A model generated the notes under the pieces. That model saw nothing but the letters and a program-made list of their open reading frames with translations, searched no databases and was not told the origin of the DNA. Below are positions 55,450 to 64,000 of a DNA stretch of 64,000 bases, piece by piece. Made by a program: the position numbers and the translations under genes. The DNA comes from Stenotrophomonas sp. NA06056 (lineage in GTDB: Bacteria; Pseudomonadota; Gammaproteobacteria; Xanthomonadales; Xanthomonadaceae). Each line of letters starts with the position of its first letter. Position 1 is the stretch's first letter. The stretch lies in the NCBI RefSeq assembly GCF_013364355.1, contig NZ_CP054931.1:2790001-2854000 (forward strand). Reading direction: 5' to 3'.

Positions 55450-56499
55450 TCAGTCGGCCAGGCCGCGCAGCAGGTCGTTGACGCTGGTCTTGCTGCGGGT
55501 ACGGGCATCGACCTGCTTGACGATCACCGCGCAGTACAGCGAGTGGGTACCGTCCTTGCTCGGCAGCGAGCCGGACACCACCACGCTGTACGGCGGGATG
55601 TAGCCATAGCTGATTTCGCCGGTGGCGCGGTTGTAGATGCGGGTGCTCTGGCTGAGGAACACGCCCATGCCGATCACGCTGTGATGGCCGACGACCACGC
55701 CCTCCACCACTTCCGAACGCGCACCGATGAAGCAATGGTCTTCGATGATGGTCGGGCTGGCCTGCAGCGGCTCGAGCACGCCGCCGATGCCGGCGCCGCC
55801 GGACAGGTGGCAGTGCTGGCCGATCTGCGCGCAGGAACCGACGGTGGCCCAGGTATCGACCATGGTGCCTTCGCCGACGTAGGCGCCGATGTTGGTGAAG
55901 CTCGGCATCAGCACCACGTCCTTGCCGAAATACGTGCCACGACGGGCGATCGCACCCGGCACCACGCGCACGCCGCCACGGCGGAACTTCGCCTCGTCAT
56001 AGCCGGCAAAGCGCGATTCGACCTTGTCCCAGAACGGTGCCGGGCGTGCATCGACCACGGCCATGTCGTTGACGCGGAAATACAGCAGCACCGCCTTCTT
56101 CAGCCATTCATTGACCTTCCAGCCACCATGGCCGTCCGGTTCGGCAACGCGGAACTCACCGCTTTCCAGACCGTCGATCACGCGGTTGACCAGCGGACGG
56201 GTCGAGCCTTCCAGTTCGTGCAGGGTCAGCGTGGCGCGGCGCTCGAAGGCGCTTTCGATGCCGAACTTCAGCTCTTCGACGCCCGGGCCGGCCGGCTTGC
56301 GCAGCGACTTGCGCGCGATGTTCTCGGCGCGCGCGACTTCGGCGGTCTTGGCCGGGGCCTTCTTCGCCGGAGCCTTCTTCACTGCAGCCTTTCTCGGTGC
56401 GGCGGCCTTCTTCGCGACCGGCGCAGCGGCAGCAGGGGTTTTCTTGGCTGCTGCGCTCTTGGCGGTCGCGGCAGTCTTCTTTGCAGGCTTGGTGGCCAT
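55450..56499 (-). CDS. dapD: tetrahydrodipicolinate N-succinyltransferase with histone-H1-like N-terminus
   Basis: 349 aa. Residues about 70-349 form DapD: N-terminal helices, [14 protein letters not shown], and the left-handed beta-helix of hexapeptide repeats ([60 protein letters not shown]). It succinylates tetrahydrodipicolinate in lysine/DAP synthesis. Odd: residues 1-65 are Lys/Ala/Pro-rich repeats ([31 protein letters not shown]) like bacterial histone-H1/AlgP tails. The extension is in frame and starts exactly at the glnD stop (1-base overlap), so it is not a frame error. Confidence 0.88.
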   Translation of the reverse strand: MATKPAKKTAATAKSAAAKKTPAAAAPVAKKAAAPRKAAVKKAPAKKAPAKTAEVARAENIARKSLRKPAGPGVEELKFGIESAFERRATLTLHELEGSTRPLVNRVIDGLESGEFRVAEPDGHGGWKVNEWLKKAVLLYFRVNDMAVVDARPAPFWDKVESRFAGYDEAKFRRGGVRVVPGAIARRGTYFGKDVVLMPSFTNIGAYVGEGTMVDTWATVGSCAQIGQHCHLSGGAGIGGVLEPLQASPTIIEDHCFIGARSEVVEGVVVGHHSVIGMGVFLSQSTRIYNRATGEISYGYIPPYSVVVSGSLPSKDGTHSLYCAVIVKQVDARTRSKTSVNDLLRGLAD

Positions 56500-59126
56500 C
56501 AGGCGGGGTCTCCGGCGTTTCGATCAGGGTCCAGGCAGGCCAGCATTGCGTCATGCAGCTGCTGCCGGGCGGATTCAGTCAGGGGGAGGTCGTGTTCGTC
56601 ACTGATCACGAAGGTGTCTTCGGCGCGTTCGCCGAATGTGGCAATGCGCGCGTCCCGCACGCGCAGTCCCTGGTTGCGCAGCACGAATGCCACGTCGGCC
56701 AGCAGGCCGGGGCGGTCGGGTGCGACCAGGGCAAAACGGGTCGCACCGGGTTCATCGCGGAACTCGATGCGCGGGGCGAAACGGAAATGGCGCAGCTGGC
56801 GTGGCACCACCCGACGCGAGGGACGCAGCCGCGTCAAATCGCCATTGAGCGCCTCGCGCAGGGCCGCTTCCAGGTTGGCGCTGCTGCCATCGGCAAACGT
56901 ATCGGCCGGGCTCACTTCAAAATTATCGAAAATCGTGTCGGCCGGACCATCCAGCACGCGCGCGCGGTGGATGCCGTAGCCCTTGCGGTCCAACGTCATC
57001 ACGATCGCAGCGAACAGACCATCACGGTCCGGCGAGTGCACGAACACTTCCAATGCAGGGTCATCAACGCTGATCCGGCGAACCTTCACCAGCGTCTGGC
57101 CCTGCTTGATCGGTACCAGCGCGGCGGCCTGCCAGGCCAGCTGTTCCGGGCGCAAACGGATGAAACCTTCGTCGGGCATCACCGCGAACTGGCGATCGAT
57201 GGTGGCATCGTCGTAGCCCTGCTCGCGCACCAGCGCACGCACGCTGTCGCGCGCTTCGGCCACGCGCTCGGCGGCCGGCACCGGATGCTCCAGGCCTTCG
57301 CGCAGCGCGCGCCGGGTCGCGAAGTACAGATCGGCCAGCAGCCGGTCCTTCCATGCGTTCCACAGCTTCGGGCTCGTGCCGGCAATGTCGGCGCAGGTCA
57401 GCAGATAGAGGTAATCCAGGCGGTCGCGACTGCCGACCAGGGTCGCGAAACGATGGATTACCTCCGCATCGGCGATATCCTGCTTCTGCGCGGTCACCGA
57501 CATCCGCAGGTGCTGTTCGACCAGCCAGGCCACCAGTTCGGTATCCGAACCACTCAGCCCGTGCGCATGGCAGAACGCCCGTGCGTCAACCGCGCCCAGT
57601 TCGGAATGATCACCGCCACGGCCCTTGGCGATGTCGTGGAACAGGCCGGCCAGCAGCAGCAGTTCGGGCTTGCGCAGGCGCGGCCAGACTTCATGGGCGA
57701 TCGAGAAACGTTCGTCGGCGCGACTGCTGGCGAACAGCCCCATGTTGCGCAGGACCATCAGCGTGTGCTGGTCGACGGTGTAGACATGGAACAGGTCGAA
57801 CTGCATGCGCCCGCTGACCTGGGCGAACGCGGGAATCCACTGCCCCAGCACGCCCAGCCGCGCCATGCGCGACAGCGTGTCGACCGGGCGCTGGCCACGC
57901 AGCAGGGCCATGAACTGCTCGCGCGCGTCGGCGTCTGCCTCGTCATACGCAGGCAGCAGCGGCAGCGATTCGGCCAGCGCGCGCGCCGTCAACGAATGCA
58001 GGCCTCGGATCTGAGGATTGTTTGCCCAGCTTGCGAACAACGCGAAGACCTGGCCGATGTCCGCGTTCGGCCAGTCGGCATCGTTGGCCGCCAGATAGCC
58101 CCGGCGCAGGGCGAACCCCACGGTCAGCGGCTCGGGCTGTGCCTCGCCATCGAACTGTTCTTCGAATCGCTGCAGCAGACGATCGCTGATCCGCCGCACC
58201 ACTGAAGCGGCGCGGTAGAAGCCCTGCATCATCTTCTCGACGCCCAGGCTTTCGGCGTCGTCTTCAAAGCCCAGGCGTGCAGCCAGGGTCTTCTGGTAAT
58301 CGAAGCGCAGGCGCTCTTCGGGACGTCGCGCCACCAGGTGCAGGCCGAAGCGAAGTCGTGCAAGCACCGCGCGTTCGCGCTTCAGCGCAGCGGCCTCGTC
58401 AGCGCCCAGGTGGCCCAGGCCGACCAGCGCTTCCAGGTCGCGCACACCAAACGCACGCAGGGCCATCCAGCCCAGCGTATTGAGATCGCGCAGGCCGCCG
58501 GGGCCATCCTTCAGGTCCGGCTCGAGGTTGTCGGCAGTGTCACCGAAGCGCTGGTGGCGGTTGCGCAGTTCCTCGAGCTTGGCCAGGAAGAACGCACGCG
58601 GCGGCCACAGTTCGCGGTCATCCACCGCCGCACGCAGCGCACGCCGCGACGCCTCATCGGCCGTCAGCGGGCGTGCTTCGATCAACGCCGTCAGCACGGT
58701 CTGGTCGGCGGCGGCTTCACTGCACTGCGCAGCTGAACGTACGGCGTGGCTGACCGCCAGGCCGCAATCCCACAGCAGCGCGAACAGGCGCGCGAGTGAC
58801 GCTTCGTGGGCCAGCTGCGCAAGCGGATCGCCGAATACCAGCAGGTCGATGTCCGAACGCGGGAACAGCTCACCACGCCCATAGCCGCCCACTGCAAACA
58901 GCGACAGGCCACTGTCGGCCGGCAGGCAACGCTGCCACGCGTGGCGGATCAGATGGTCAGCCGCGCGCGCGCGCAAGGCCAACAGGCGCTCGATGTTGTC
59001 GCCCTGGTCGAAGCGGCGGTACAGGCGCGTATCGGCCTGCTGCAGCACATCGCGCGCGGCAGCAGCCCAGTCCGGGTCGTTGAGCGACGCGGCCGGCGTG
59101 TCCAGCAGCGAACTCGCCGGCAGCAT
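56499..59126 (-). CDS. glnD: PII uridylyltransferase/uridylyl-removing enzyme GlnD
   Basis: 875 aa bifunctional nitrogen sensor that adds and removes UMP on PII. Domains: nucleotidyltransferase [20 protein letters not shown] (near residue 85), a linker, HD hydrolase [20 protein letters not shown], and two C-terminal ACT domains ([20 protein letters not shown] and [20 protein letters not shown]). Start ATG 59124-59126 ([20 protein letters not shown]). It sits 2 nt after map (minus strand) and overlaps dapD by 1 base. Confidence 0.95.
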   Translation of the reverse strand: MLPASSLLDTPAASLNDPDWAAAARDVLQQADTRLYRRFDQGDNIERLLALRARAADHLIRHAWQRCLPADSGLSLFAVGGYGRGELFPRSDIDLLVFGDPLAQLAHEASLARLFALLWDCGLAVSHAVRSAAQCSEAAADQTVLTALIEARPLTADEASRRALRAAVDDRELWPPRAFFLAKLEELRNRHQRFGDTADNLEPDLKDGPGGLRDLNTLGWMALRAFGVRDLEALVGLGHLGADEAAALKRERAVLARLRFGLHLVARRPEERLRFDYQKTLAARLGFEDDAESLGVEKMMQGFYRAASVVRRISDRLLQRFEEQFDGEAQPEPLTVGFALRRGYLAANDADWPNADIGQVFALFASWANNPQIRGLHSLTARALAESLPLLPAYDEADADAREQFMALLRGQRPVDTLSRMARLGVLGQWIPAFAQVSGRMQFDLFHVYTVDQHTLMVLRNMGLFASSRADERFSIAHEVWPRLRKPELLLLAGLFHDIAKGRGGDHSELGAVDARAFCHAHGLSGSDTELVAWLVEQHLRMSVTAQKQDIADAEVIHRFATLVGSRDRLDYLYLLTCADIAGTSPKLWNAWKDRLLADLYFATRRALREGLEHPVPAAERVAEARDSVRALVREQGYDDATIDRQFAVMPDEGFIRLRPEQLAWQAAALVPIKQGQTLVKVRRISVDDPALEVFVHSPDRDGLFAAIVMTLDRKGYGIHRARVLDGPADTIFDNFEVSPADTFADGSSANLEAALREALNGDLTRLRPSRRVVPRQLRHFRFAPRIEFRDEPGATRFALVAPDRPGLLADVAFVLRNQGLRVRDARIATFGERAEDTFVISDEHDLPLTESARQQLHDAMLACLDPDRNAGDPA

Positions 59127-59128
59127 CC

Positions 59129-59905
59129 TCAGGAGACCTGCGACTCGCCCGGCGACAGGGTCAGCACGTCCACGCCGGTCTCGGTGACCGCGATCATATG
59201 CTCCCACTGCGCCGACAGCTTGCGGTCCTTGGTCACCACGGTCCAGCCATCGGGCAGCACCTTGTTGTAGCGGGTGCCCTCGTTGATCATCGGCTCGATG
59301 GTGAAGGTCATGCCCGGCTGCAGCACCAGGCCCTGGCCCGGACGGCCGTAATGCACCACCTGCGGTTCATCGTGGTAGACCTTGCCGATGCCGTGGCCGC
59401 AGTACTCGCGCACCACGCTGAAACGCTCGCCTTCGGCATAGCTCTGGATCGCGTGGCCGATGTCGCCCAGGGTCGCGCCTGGACGCACCGCGCGGATGCC
59501 GCGCCACATGGCTTCATAGGTCGCGTCGACCAGGCGCTTGGCCATCACCGACGGGGTGCCGACGAAGTACATGCGGCTGGTGTCGCCATGCCAGCCGTCC
59601 TTGATGACGGTTACGTCGATATTGATGATGTCGCCATCCTTGAGGACCTTCCCTTCACTGGGAATGCCGTGGCAGATGACGTTGTTGACCGAGGTGCACA
59701 CGGTCTTCGGGAAGCCGCGGTAGCCGACGTTGGCCGGAATGGCGCCCTGCACGTTCACGATGTGGTCGTGGCAGATGCGGTCCAGTTCCTCGGTCGTGAC
59801 ACCGGGCTTGACGTGGGGGGTGACGATGTCAAGCACTTCGCTGGCCAGCCGGCCGGCGATGCGCATCATCTCGATTTCCTGCGGGGTTTTGATATTCACG
59901 CTCAT
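59129..59905 (-). CDS. map: methionine aminopeptidase, type I
   Basis: 258 aa. Removes the initiator Met from new proteins. Metal ligands in order: Asp (INIDVTVIKDG), Asp (WHGDTSRMYF), His (REYCGHGIGK), Glu (FTIEPMI) and Glu (IAVTETGVDV); also catalytic His in SVNNVICHGIP. ATG 59903-59905 begins MSVNIKTPQEIEMMRIAGRL. First gene of the map-glnD-dap block. Upstream lies a 240-bp gap before the divergent pilus cluster; no clear repeat or site is seen in it. Confidence 0.95.
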   Translation of the reverse strand: MSVNIKTPQEIEMMRIAGRLASEVLDIVTPHVKPGVTTEELDRICHDHIVNVQGAIPANVGYRGFPKTVCTSVNNVICHGIPSEGKVLKDGDIINIDVTVIKDGWHGDTSRMYFVGTPSVMAKRLVDATYEAMWRGIRAVRPGATLGDIGHAIQSYAEGERFSVVREYCGHGIGKVYHDEPQVVHYGRPGQGLVLQPGMTFTIEPMINEGTRYNKVLPDGWTVVTKDRKLSAQWEHMIAVTETGVDVLTLSPGESQVS

Positions 59906-60144
59906 GGCACCCATTATCGCCGATCCGGCCGCAATCTGAACGAACGCCACCCAACTGGCGATCCAGGCCATGCACGGATCCGGCAAGGAATGTGAAAGCG
60001 TGATGGCCCACACCCTTTCGAATCCCTGATTCTCACGCAATACAGACACTTGCGGTGCCTACGCTGGGGCCACTGTCGTCAAAGCGGCGCTGAACGTGCC
60101 GTCTTCGCCCTGTTCAACAGACCTTCGGGTCAGGGAGGTTGTCC

Positions 60145-60672
60145 ATGCGATCCGCAGCTCGTTCCCCTTTGGCCTGGGCCCTGGCCCTGCTGCTGACCGG
60201 CCCGGCGGCCGCCGCCGACACCACCACGTTCAACGTCACCCTGGTGGTCACCAAGGCCTGCACCATCACTGCCGCCGCGGCCACCAACGTGGACTTCGGC
60301 ACCGCCGCCTCCACCACCGCCACCCCGACCCTGGGCCAGGGCACGGTGACTGCCCAGTGCTCAGCCCTTACCCCATACACCATCTCGCTGAATGCCGGCG
60401 CCAATGCCGGCACGGCCAACGACGTCACCACGCGGCGGATGAAGAACACCAACGCGGCAGTGACCGCGAACAACTATGTCGGTTACCAGCTCTACCAGGA
60501 CGCCGCGCATACCCTGGTCTGGGGCGCCACATCGGGCACCAACACCCAGGCCGGCATCGGCACCGGCCTTGCGGTGCCGTACATCGTCTACGGCCAGATC
60601 CTCAACCTGAGCACGGCCAACGCCGCCACCGGCAACTACCTGGACACCGTCACCGCCACGATCACCTATTGA
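60145..60672 (+). CDS. Csu-type pilin subunit (spore coat U domain)
   Basis: 175 aa, secreted. Signal peptide MRSAARSPLAWALALLLTGP, cleavage AAA-DTT. The mature part TTTFNVTLVVTKACTITAAA, then VDFGTAASTTATPTLGQGTV and CSALTPYTISLNAGANAGTA is the spore-coat-U (SCPU) fold of archaic Csu pili, with the two Cys forming the usual disulfide. ATG 60145 has GGGAGG 6 nt upstream; the in-frame TTG 60139 is rejected. It is the first gene of the pilus operon and probably encodes the main subunit. Confidence 0.85.
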   Translation: MRSAARSPLAWALALLLTGPAAAADTTTFNVTLVVTKACTITAAAATNVDFGTAASTTATPTLGQGTVTAQCSALTPYTISLNAGANAGTANDVTTRRMKNTNAAVTANNYVGYQLYQDAAHTLVWGATSGTNTQAGIGTGLAVPYIVYGQILNLSTANAATGNYLDTVTATITY

Positions 60673-60686
60673 TGGAGCACGCCCGC

Positions 60687-61424
60687 ATGGCCGGATCCCG
60701 CCCGTGGCGCGCCACCGGCGTGGCGCTGCTCGCTCTCTGCCTGCTGACGGCCGCCGACGTCTCCGCGACCAGCCTGCAGGTTGCCCCCACCAGCCTGCAG
60801 CTGGAGGCGCGCCAGCGTGCTGGCGAACTGTGGCTGACCAACAGCGGCACCTCGCCGGTGAAGCTTCAGGTACGGGTGTTCCGCTGGGTACAGCAGGACG
60901 GCAAGGAACAACTGCTGCCCACCGACGAATTGCTGGCCACGCCACCGATGCAGGAACTGGCCGCCGGCCAGCAACAGCTGGTGCGGGTGATGCGCACGGT
61001 GACCGATGCCCCGCCCGAACAGCAGTACTACCGGCTGATCGTCGATGAAGTGCCCGATCTGGCCACGCGCACCGAAGGCATGCAGTTCGTGCTGCGCTAT
61101 TCCATCCCGGTATTCGTGCAGCCCGGCGCCGGCCGCCGGCTGGCACCGCAGCTGCACGCCCGCATGGTCCGGCTGGACGACGGTCGCAACGGCGTGGAAG
61201 TGGGCAATACCGGCAACAGCTACGCGCAGATCGCCGACCTCGCCCTGGGCAGCCCGGAGCGGCCGCGCATCGTCCACCCCGGCCTGCTGGGCTACGTACT
61301 GCCCGGCCAGGTCATGCGCTGGCCACTGGAGCGCACGGCGATCGACCGCGACAACGACCAGATCACGGCCAAGCTCAATGGCGAGTCGGAACAGACGTCG
61401 CTGCCGCCACCACCGGCTCGCTGA
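60687..61424 (+). CDS. periplasmic pilus chaperone, CsuC-like
   Basis: 245 aa. Signal peptide (MAGSRPWRATGVALLALCLL, cleavage near VSA-TS) then the two-domain PapD-like chaperone: SLQVAPTSLQLEARQRAGEL (subunit-binding strand start), LWLTNSGTSPVKLQVRVFRW, and MQFVLRYSIPVFVQPGAGRR with Arg/Lys residues anchoring subunit C-termini. It has the FGL/archaic-type arrangement. ATG 60687 (GGAG 9 nt upstream) is preferred over ATG 60672, which overlaps the pilin stop. It feeds subunits to the usher. Confidence 0.85.
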   Translation: MAGSRPWRATGVALLALCLLTAADVSATSLQVAPTSLQLEARQRAGELWLTNSGTSPVKLQVRVFRWVQQDGKEQLLPTDELLATPPMQELAAGQQQLVRVMRTVTDAPPEQQYYRLIVDEVPDLATRTEGMQFVLRYSIPVFVQPGAGRRLAPQLHARMVRLDDGRNGVEVGNTGNSYAQIADLALGSPERPRIVHPGLLGYVLPGQVMRWPLERTAIDRDNDQITAKLNGESEQTSLPPPPAR

Positions 61425-63774
61425 GGCGCTGATGAGCGCAGCGCTCGGTGCGGCCCTGTCCCCGGTGGCGCATGCCGCCGATGTCTCCGGGGTCTCCGCC
61501 GATGCCCTGCTGCCACCGCCGACCCCGCTCACGGCCAACCAGACGCTGTACCTGGACGTGACCCTCAACAGCACGCCGCGCGGCCTGCTGCCCTTCACCG
61601 ACAACCGTGGCCGTCTGCAGGCCAGCCCCGAGATCCTGCGCCAGCTCGGCTTCAACGCCAGCGGTGATGCGCCGGTCTATCTGGACCAGATCAGCGGTGC
61701 GGTGGTGCGCTATGACGCGCACCTGCAGACCCTCGCGCTGGATGTGCCATTGGGGCAGTTGACCCTGCCCACGACCGTACTCAGTCGCCCGCAGGTCCGT
61801 GCCTCCCGCGGCAGCGCCTCGCCCGGCGTCCTGCTCAATTACGACCTGTACGGCAGCCGCGTCGACAGCCTGGGCAACCTGACCCTGAGCTCTGAGTTGC
61901 GGGTGTTCGGCGTAGGTGCCGGCACCTTCGAGAACACTGCGGTCAGCCGTCGCTACCAGACCGAAGACCACCACTGGCGCGGCGAAAGCGTACGCCTGGA
62001 TACACGCTGGACCCTGGATTTCCCGGACACAGCGTTGAGCCTGGAGGTGGGTGACTTCTACAGCGGCTTTGTCGACTGGAGCCGGCCGGTACGCCTGGGC
62101 GGCCTGCAGATCGGTCGCAATTACGGACTGCAGCCCTACCGCGTGCTCACCCCGACCCCGGCCTTTCTCGGCCAGGCGGTGGTGCCCTCCACGGTCGAGC
62201 TGTACGTCGATGGCCTGCGCCAGTACAGCGGCCAGGTACCGGTTGGGCCGTTCCAGCTGGCGGCGCAACCGGGCATCAGCGGCACCGGCAGCGCGCAGGT
62301 CGTGGTCACCGACGCCTTCGGCCGCATGCAGACCCTGGATTTCAGCTTCTACGGCACTCAGCAACTGCTGGCAAAGGGCCTGTCGGACTGGTCGCTCGGC
62401 GTCGGCCAGCTGCGCGAGCACTTCGGCGAACGCTCCTTCGCTTACGACGACCGTACCGTGGCAAGCGCCAGCTGGCGCGGCGGCGTCAGCGACACGTTCA
62501 CCGGCGAAGCACACGCCGAAGGCGGCGGCGGCCTGGTACAGGCCGGCGCGGGCGGCTGGTGGCTGCTGGGCGGTGCGGGCGTGTTCAATGCCGCCTACGC
62601 GCACAGCCGCTACCAGGGCCTGCAGGGCGGCCAGTGGGCGCTGGGGTACAGCTGGAACAACCGCCGCTTCAACGTCAATCTGCGCAGCGTGCGCAGCCAC
62701 GGCGACTACCGCGATCTGGGCGCGTTGCAGGCCAACCTGCCGCCCAGCATCAGCGAGCAGGCCACGCTCGGTCTGGATCTGCTGCGGCTGGGGACCCTCA
62801 GCGCCAGTTACCTGCGCCTGCGCTACCCCGATGGCGAGGACAACCGCTATGCCAGCCTGTTCTGGTCACGCAGCTGGAGCCAGCGCTGGTCGGCCTACCT
62901 GTCGGTCAACCAGAACCTGGACAACAGCGACGACCGCAGCGTGTATCTGTCGCTGACCGCAAGCCTGGGCAACAACCGCCAGGCCAGCCTGTCCACCCAG
63001 CGCAACGGCGACAGCCAGAGCTGGGTCGCCGATGTCACCCAGCCGGTCCCGGGCGATGGCAGTGCAGGCGGCATCGGTTGGCGCGCACAGGTCCGCAACG
63101 GCGACGGCGGCAGCGGCGGCCTTGCCGAAGTCGGCATCCTCAACGATGTCGGCCGCTACGCCTTCGGTGCTTCACGCCAGGCCGGCCTGAACTACGCCTA
63201 TGGCAGCGCCAGCGGCAGCCTGGTGTGGATGGCCGGGCACGCCTTCGCCGCCCGCGAAGTGGCTGATGCCTTTGCCGTGGTCAGCACGAATGGCATTGGC
63301 GGCGTGCCGGTACGGCTTGAGAACCGCCTGATCGGTGTCACCGACGATCGTGGCCTGCTGCTGATCAGCCCGCTGCTGTCCTGGCAGCGCAACCGCGTCT
63401 CCATCGACACCCTGGACCTGCCGGCCGACATGCGCGCCGATCGCATCGAGGAGTGGGTGACACCGCGCCAGCGCGCCGGCACCGGGCTGACCTTCAACCT
63501 GCGCTCGCGGCCGTCGCTGACCCTCACCGTGCAGGACATGGCGGGGCAGCCACTGGAAGCGGGCAGTGAAGTACAGCTGCCGGATGGACGCCAGGCATCG
63601 GTCGGTTACGACGGATTGCTGTACCTGGAAGACGTGGCCGCTGGCACCGTGCTGTACATCACCACCAGCCGGGGACAGTGCCGTACGCGGGTACCGGCAT
63701 CGCCGCAGGTGGTGGCCACGGGCGCGCGGCCACGTCCGGCGTCCGTGCAGTGCGTGCCGGAGGTGGCGCCGTGA
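61378..63774 (+). CDS. outer-membrane pilus usher, CsuD/FimD family
   Basis: 798 aa. Signal peptide with a strongly basic n-region (MASRNRRRCRHHR) and core LAEALMSAALGAALSP, cleavage VAHA-AD. The usher barrel shows VPSTVELYVDGLRQYSGQVP, GPFQLAAQPGISGTGSAQVV, VVTDAFGRMQTLDFSFYGTQ and C-terminal domains ending GQCRTRVPASPQ. ATG 61378 overlaps the chaperone gene by 47 bp; ATG 61432 with GAGG 5 nt upstream is an alternative but lacks a charged n-region. It secretes pilin-chaperone complexes across the outer membrane. Confidence 0.85.
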   Translation: MASRNRRRCRHHRLAEALMSAALGAALSPVAHAADVSGVSADALLPPPTPLTANQTLYLDVTLNSTPRGLLPFTDNRGRLQASPEILRQLGFNASGDAPVYLDQISGAVVRYDAHLQTLALDVPLGQLTLPTTVLSRPQVRASRGSASPGVLLNYDLYGSRVDSLGNLTLSSELRVFGVGAGTFENTAVSRRYQTEDHHWRGESVRLDTRWTLDFPDTALSLEVGDFYSGFVDWSRPVRLGGLQIGRNYGLQPYRVLTPTPAFLGQAVVPSTVELYVDGLRQYSGQVPVGPFQLAAQPGISGTGSAQVVVTDAFGRMQTLDFSFYGTQQLLAKGLSDWSLGVGQLREHFGERSFAYDDRTVASASWRGGVSDTFTGEAHAEGGGGLVQAGAGGWWLLGGAGVFNAAYAHSRYQGLQGGQWALGYSWNNRRFNVNLRSVRSHGDYRDLGALQANLPPSISEQATLGLDLLRLGTLSASYLRLRYPDGEDNRYASLFWSRSWSQRWSAYLSVNQNLDNSDDRSVYLSLTASLGNNRQASLSTQRNGDSQSWVADVTQPVPGDGSAGGIGWRAQVRNGDGGSGGLAEVGILNDVGRYAFGASRQAGLNYAYGSASGSLVWMAGHAFAAREVADAFAVVSTNGIGGVPVRLENRLIGVTDDRGLLLISPLLSWQRNRVSIDTLDLPADMRADRIEEWVTPRQRAGTGLTFNLRSRPSLTLTVQDMAGQPLEAGSEVQLPDGRQASVGYDGLLYLEDVAAGTVLYITTSRGQCRTRVPASPQVVATGARPRPASVQCVPEVAP

Positions 63775-64000
63775 GCCTGCGCCCACTGCTGCTCGGCCTG
63801 CTGATGCTCGCGGGCCTGATGGCCAGCCTGCCGGCCCGCGCCACGGCGGTATGCACCGCCACAGCCGACGCCCTGCTGCCGTTCGGCAACGTCAACAGCG
63901 GTGCCGCCGGCCCCACTTCGGGCACGTTGAACATCACCGTAAACTGCTCCACCGCCGCGCTCAGCCTGATCGCCACCACCGGTATCCGCGTCTGCATCGG
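63771..64000 (+). CDS. Csu-type adhesin or minor pilin, N-terminal part (runs off window)
   Basis: At least 76 residues, cut by the window end. GTG 63771 (GGAGG 7 nt upstream) overlaps the usher stop by 4 bp. A signal peptide (MSLRPLLLGLLMLAGLMASL, cleavage near ARA-TA) precedes an SCPU-like start VCTATADALLPFGNVNSGAA with paired Cys. By position after the usher it is probably the CsuE-like tip adhesin, but length and second domain are not visible. Confidence 0.75.
   Translation, partial: MSLRPLLLGLLMLAGLMASLPARATAVCTATADALLPFGNVNSGAAGPTSGTLNITVNCSTAALSLIATTGIRVCI

Noticed and set aside
61432..63774. Usher start at ATG 61432
   Set aside because: It leaves a signal peptide without a charged n-region; ATG 61378 gives a complete one, though 61432 has the better ribosome site.

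Overview
The window looks like chromosomal DNA of a Stenotrophomonas species close to S. maltophilia. It has high GC, Xanthomonadaceae gene content (macABC and emrRCAB efflux operons, a DUF1289-NUDIX protein, dapD with a Lys/Ala tail). It also has many short palindromes ending in GTAG/CTAC, the GTAG-carrying REP-like repeats (SMAG elements) known from S. maltophilia. No rRNA genes, CRISPR array, transposase, integrase or phage genes were seen.

Layout. 1-5 kb: 5' part of rlmKL (minus), an alpha/beta hydrolase, ampD, then a minus block of mercaptopyruvate sulfurtransferase, DUF1289-NUDIX and a periplasmic FKBP-like protein. 4.8-6.6 kb: enoyl-CoA hydratase, a small Rnf-tail-like protein and nth. 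6.8-15.3 kb: a phosphate regulon with an OprP-type porin, a secreted hypothetical, two tandem pstS paralogues with Pho-box-like sites, and pstC-pstA-pstB-phoU. 15.5-18.0 kb: a bufferin/gig-type RiPP cluster (EGKCG precursor, MNIO/DUF692 enzyme, DUF2063 partner, DoxX protein). 18.1-24.4 kb: RNase T, a periplasmic-propeller diguanylate cyclase and a two-component system divergent from macA-macB-macC (24.6-29.2 kb). 29.3-33.2 kb: rlmB, a GFA-fold protein and rnr (minus). 33.4-35.7 kb: three tRNA-Leu(CAG) genes bracketing a divergent TSUP exporter/LysR pair.

35.8-38.0 kb is an accessory spot. A decayed 3' end of an emrB-like gene is followed by three AT-richer genes: a pentapeptide-repeat membrane protein, a DNA-polymerase-beta-type nucleotidyltransferase and a small orphan protein. 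The live emrB follows directly. 38.0-43.8 kb: emrB-emrA-emrC-emrR (minus) and a divergent AraC regulator. 43.8-49.4 kb: parC, a non-haem ferritin of the bacterioferritin type and a penicillin-acylase-like hydrolase. 49.4-53.9 kb: a cation/proton antiporter, asnB with a leader that looks like an attenuator, and a Sel1-repeat lipoprotein. 53.9-59.9 kb: map-glnD-dapD-arsC-like-dapE (minus), linking nitrogen sensing and lysine/diaminopimelate synthesis. 60.1-64.0 kb: a Csu-type archaic chaperone-usher pilus cluster that runs off the window.

The most noteworthy parts are the bufferin-like operon, the AT-rich three-gene islet beside tRNA-Leu with the duplicated emrB 3' end, the asnB leader, and a large nested-hairpin repeat present twice. 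All functions are inferred from sequence; no database search was possible.
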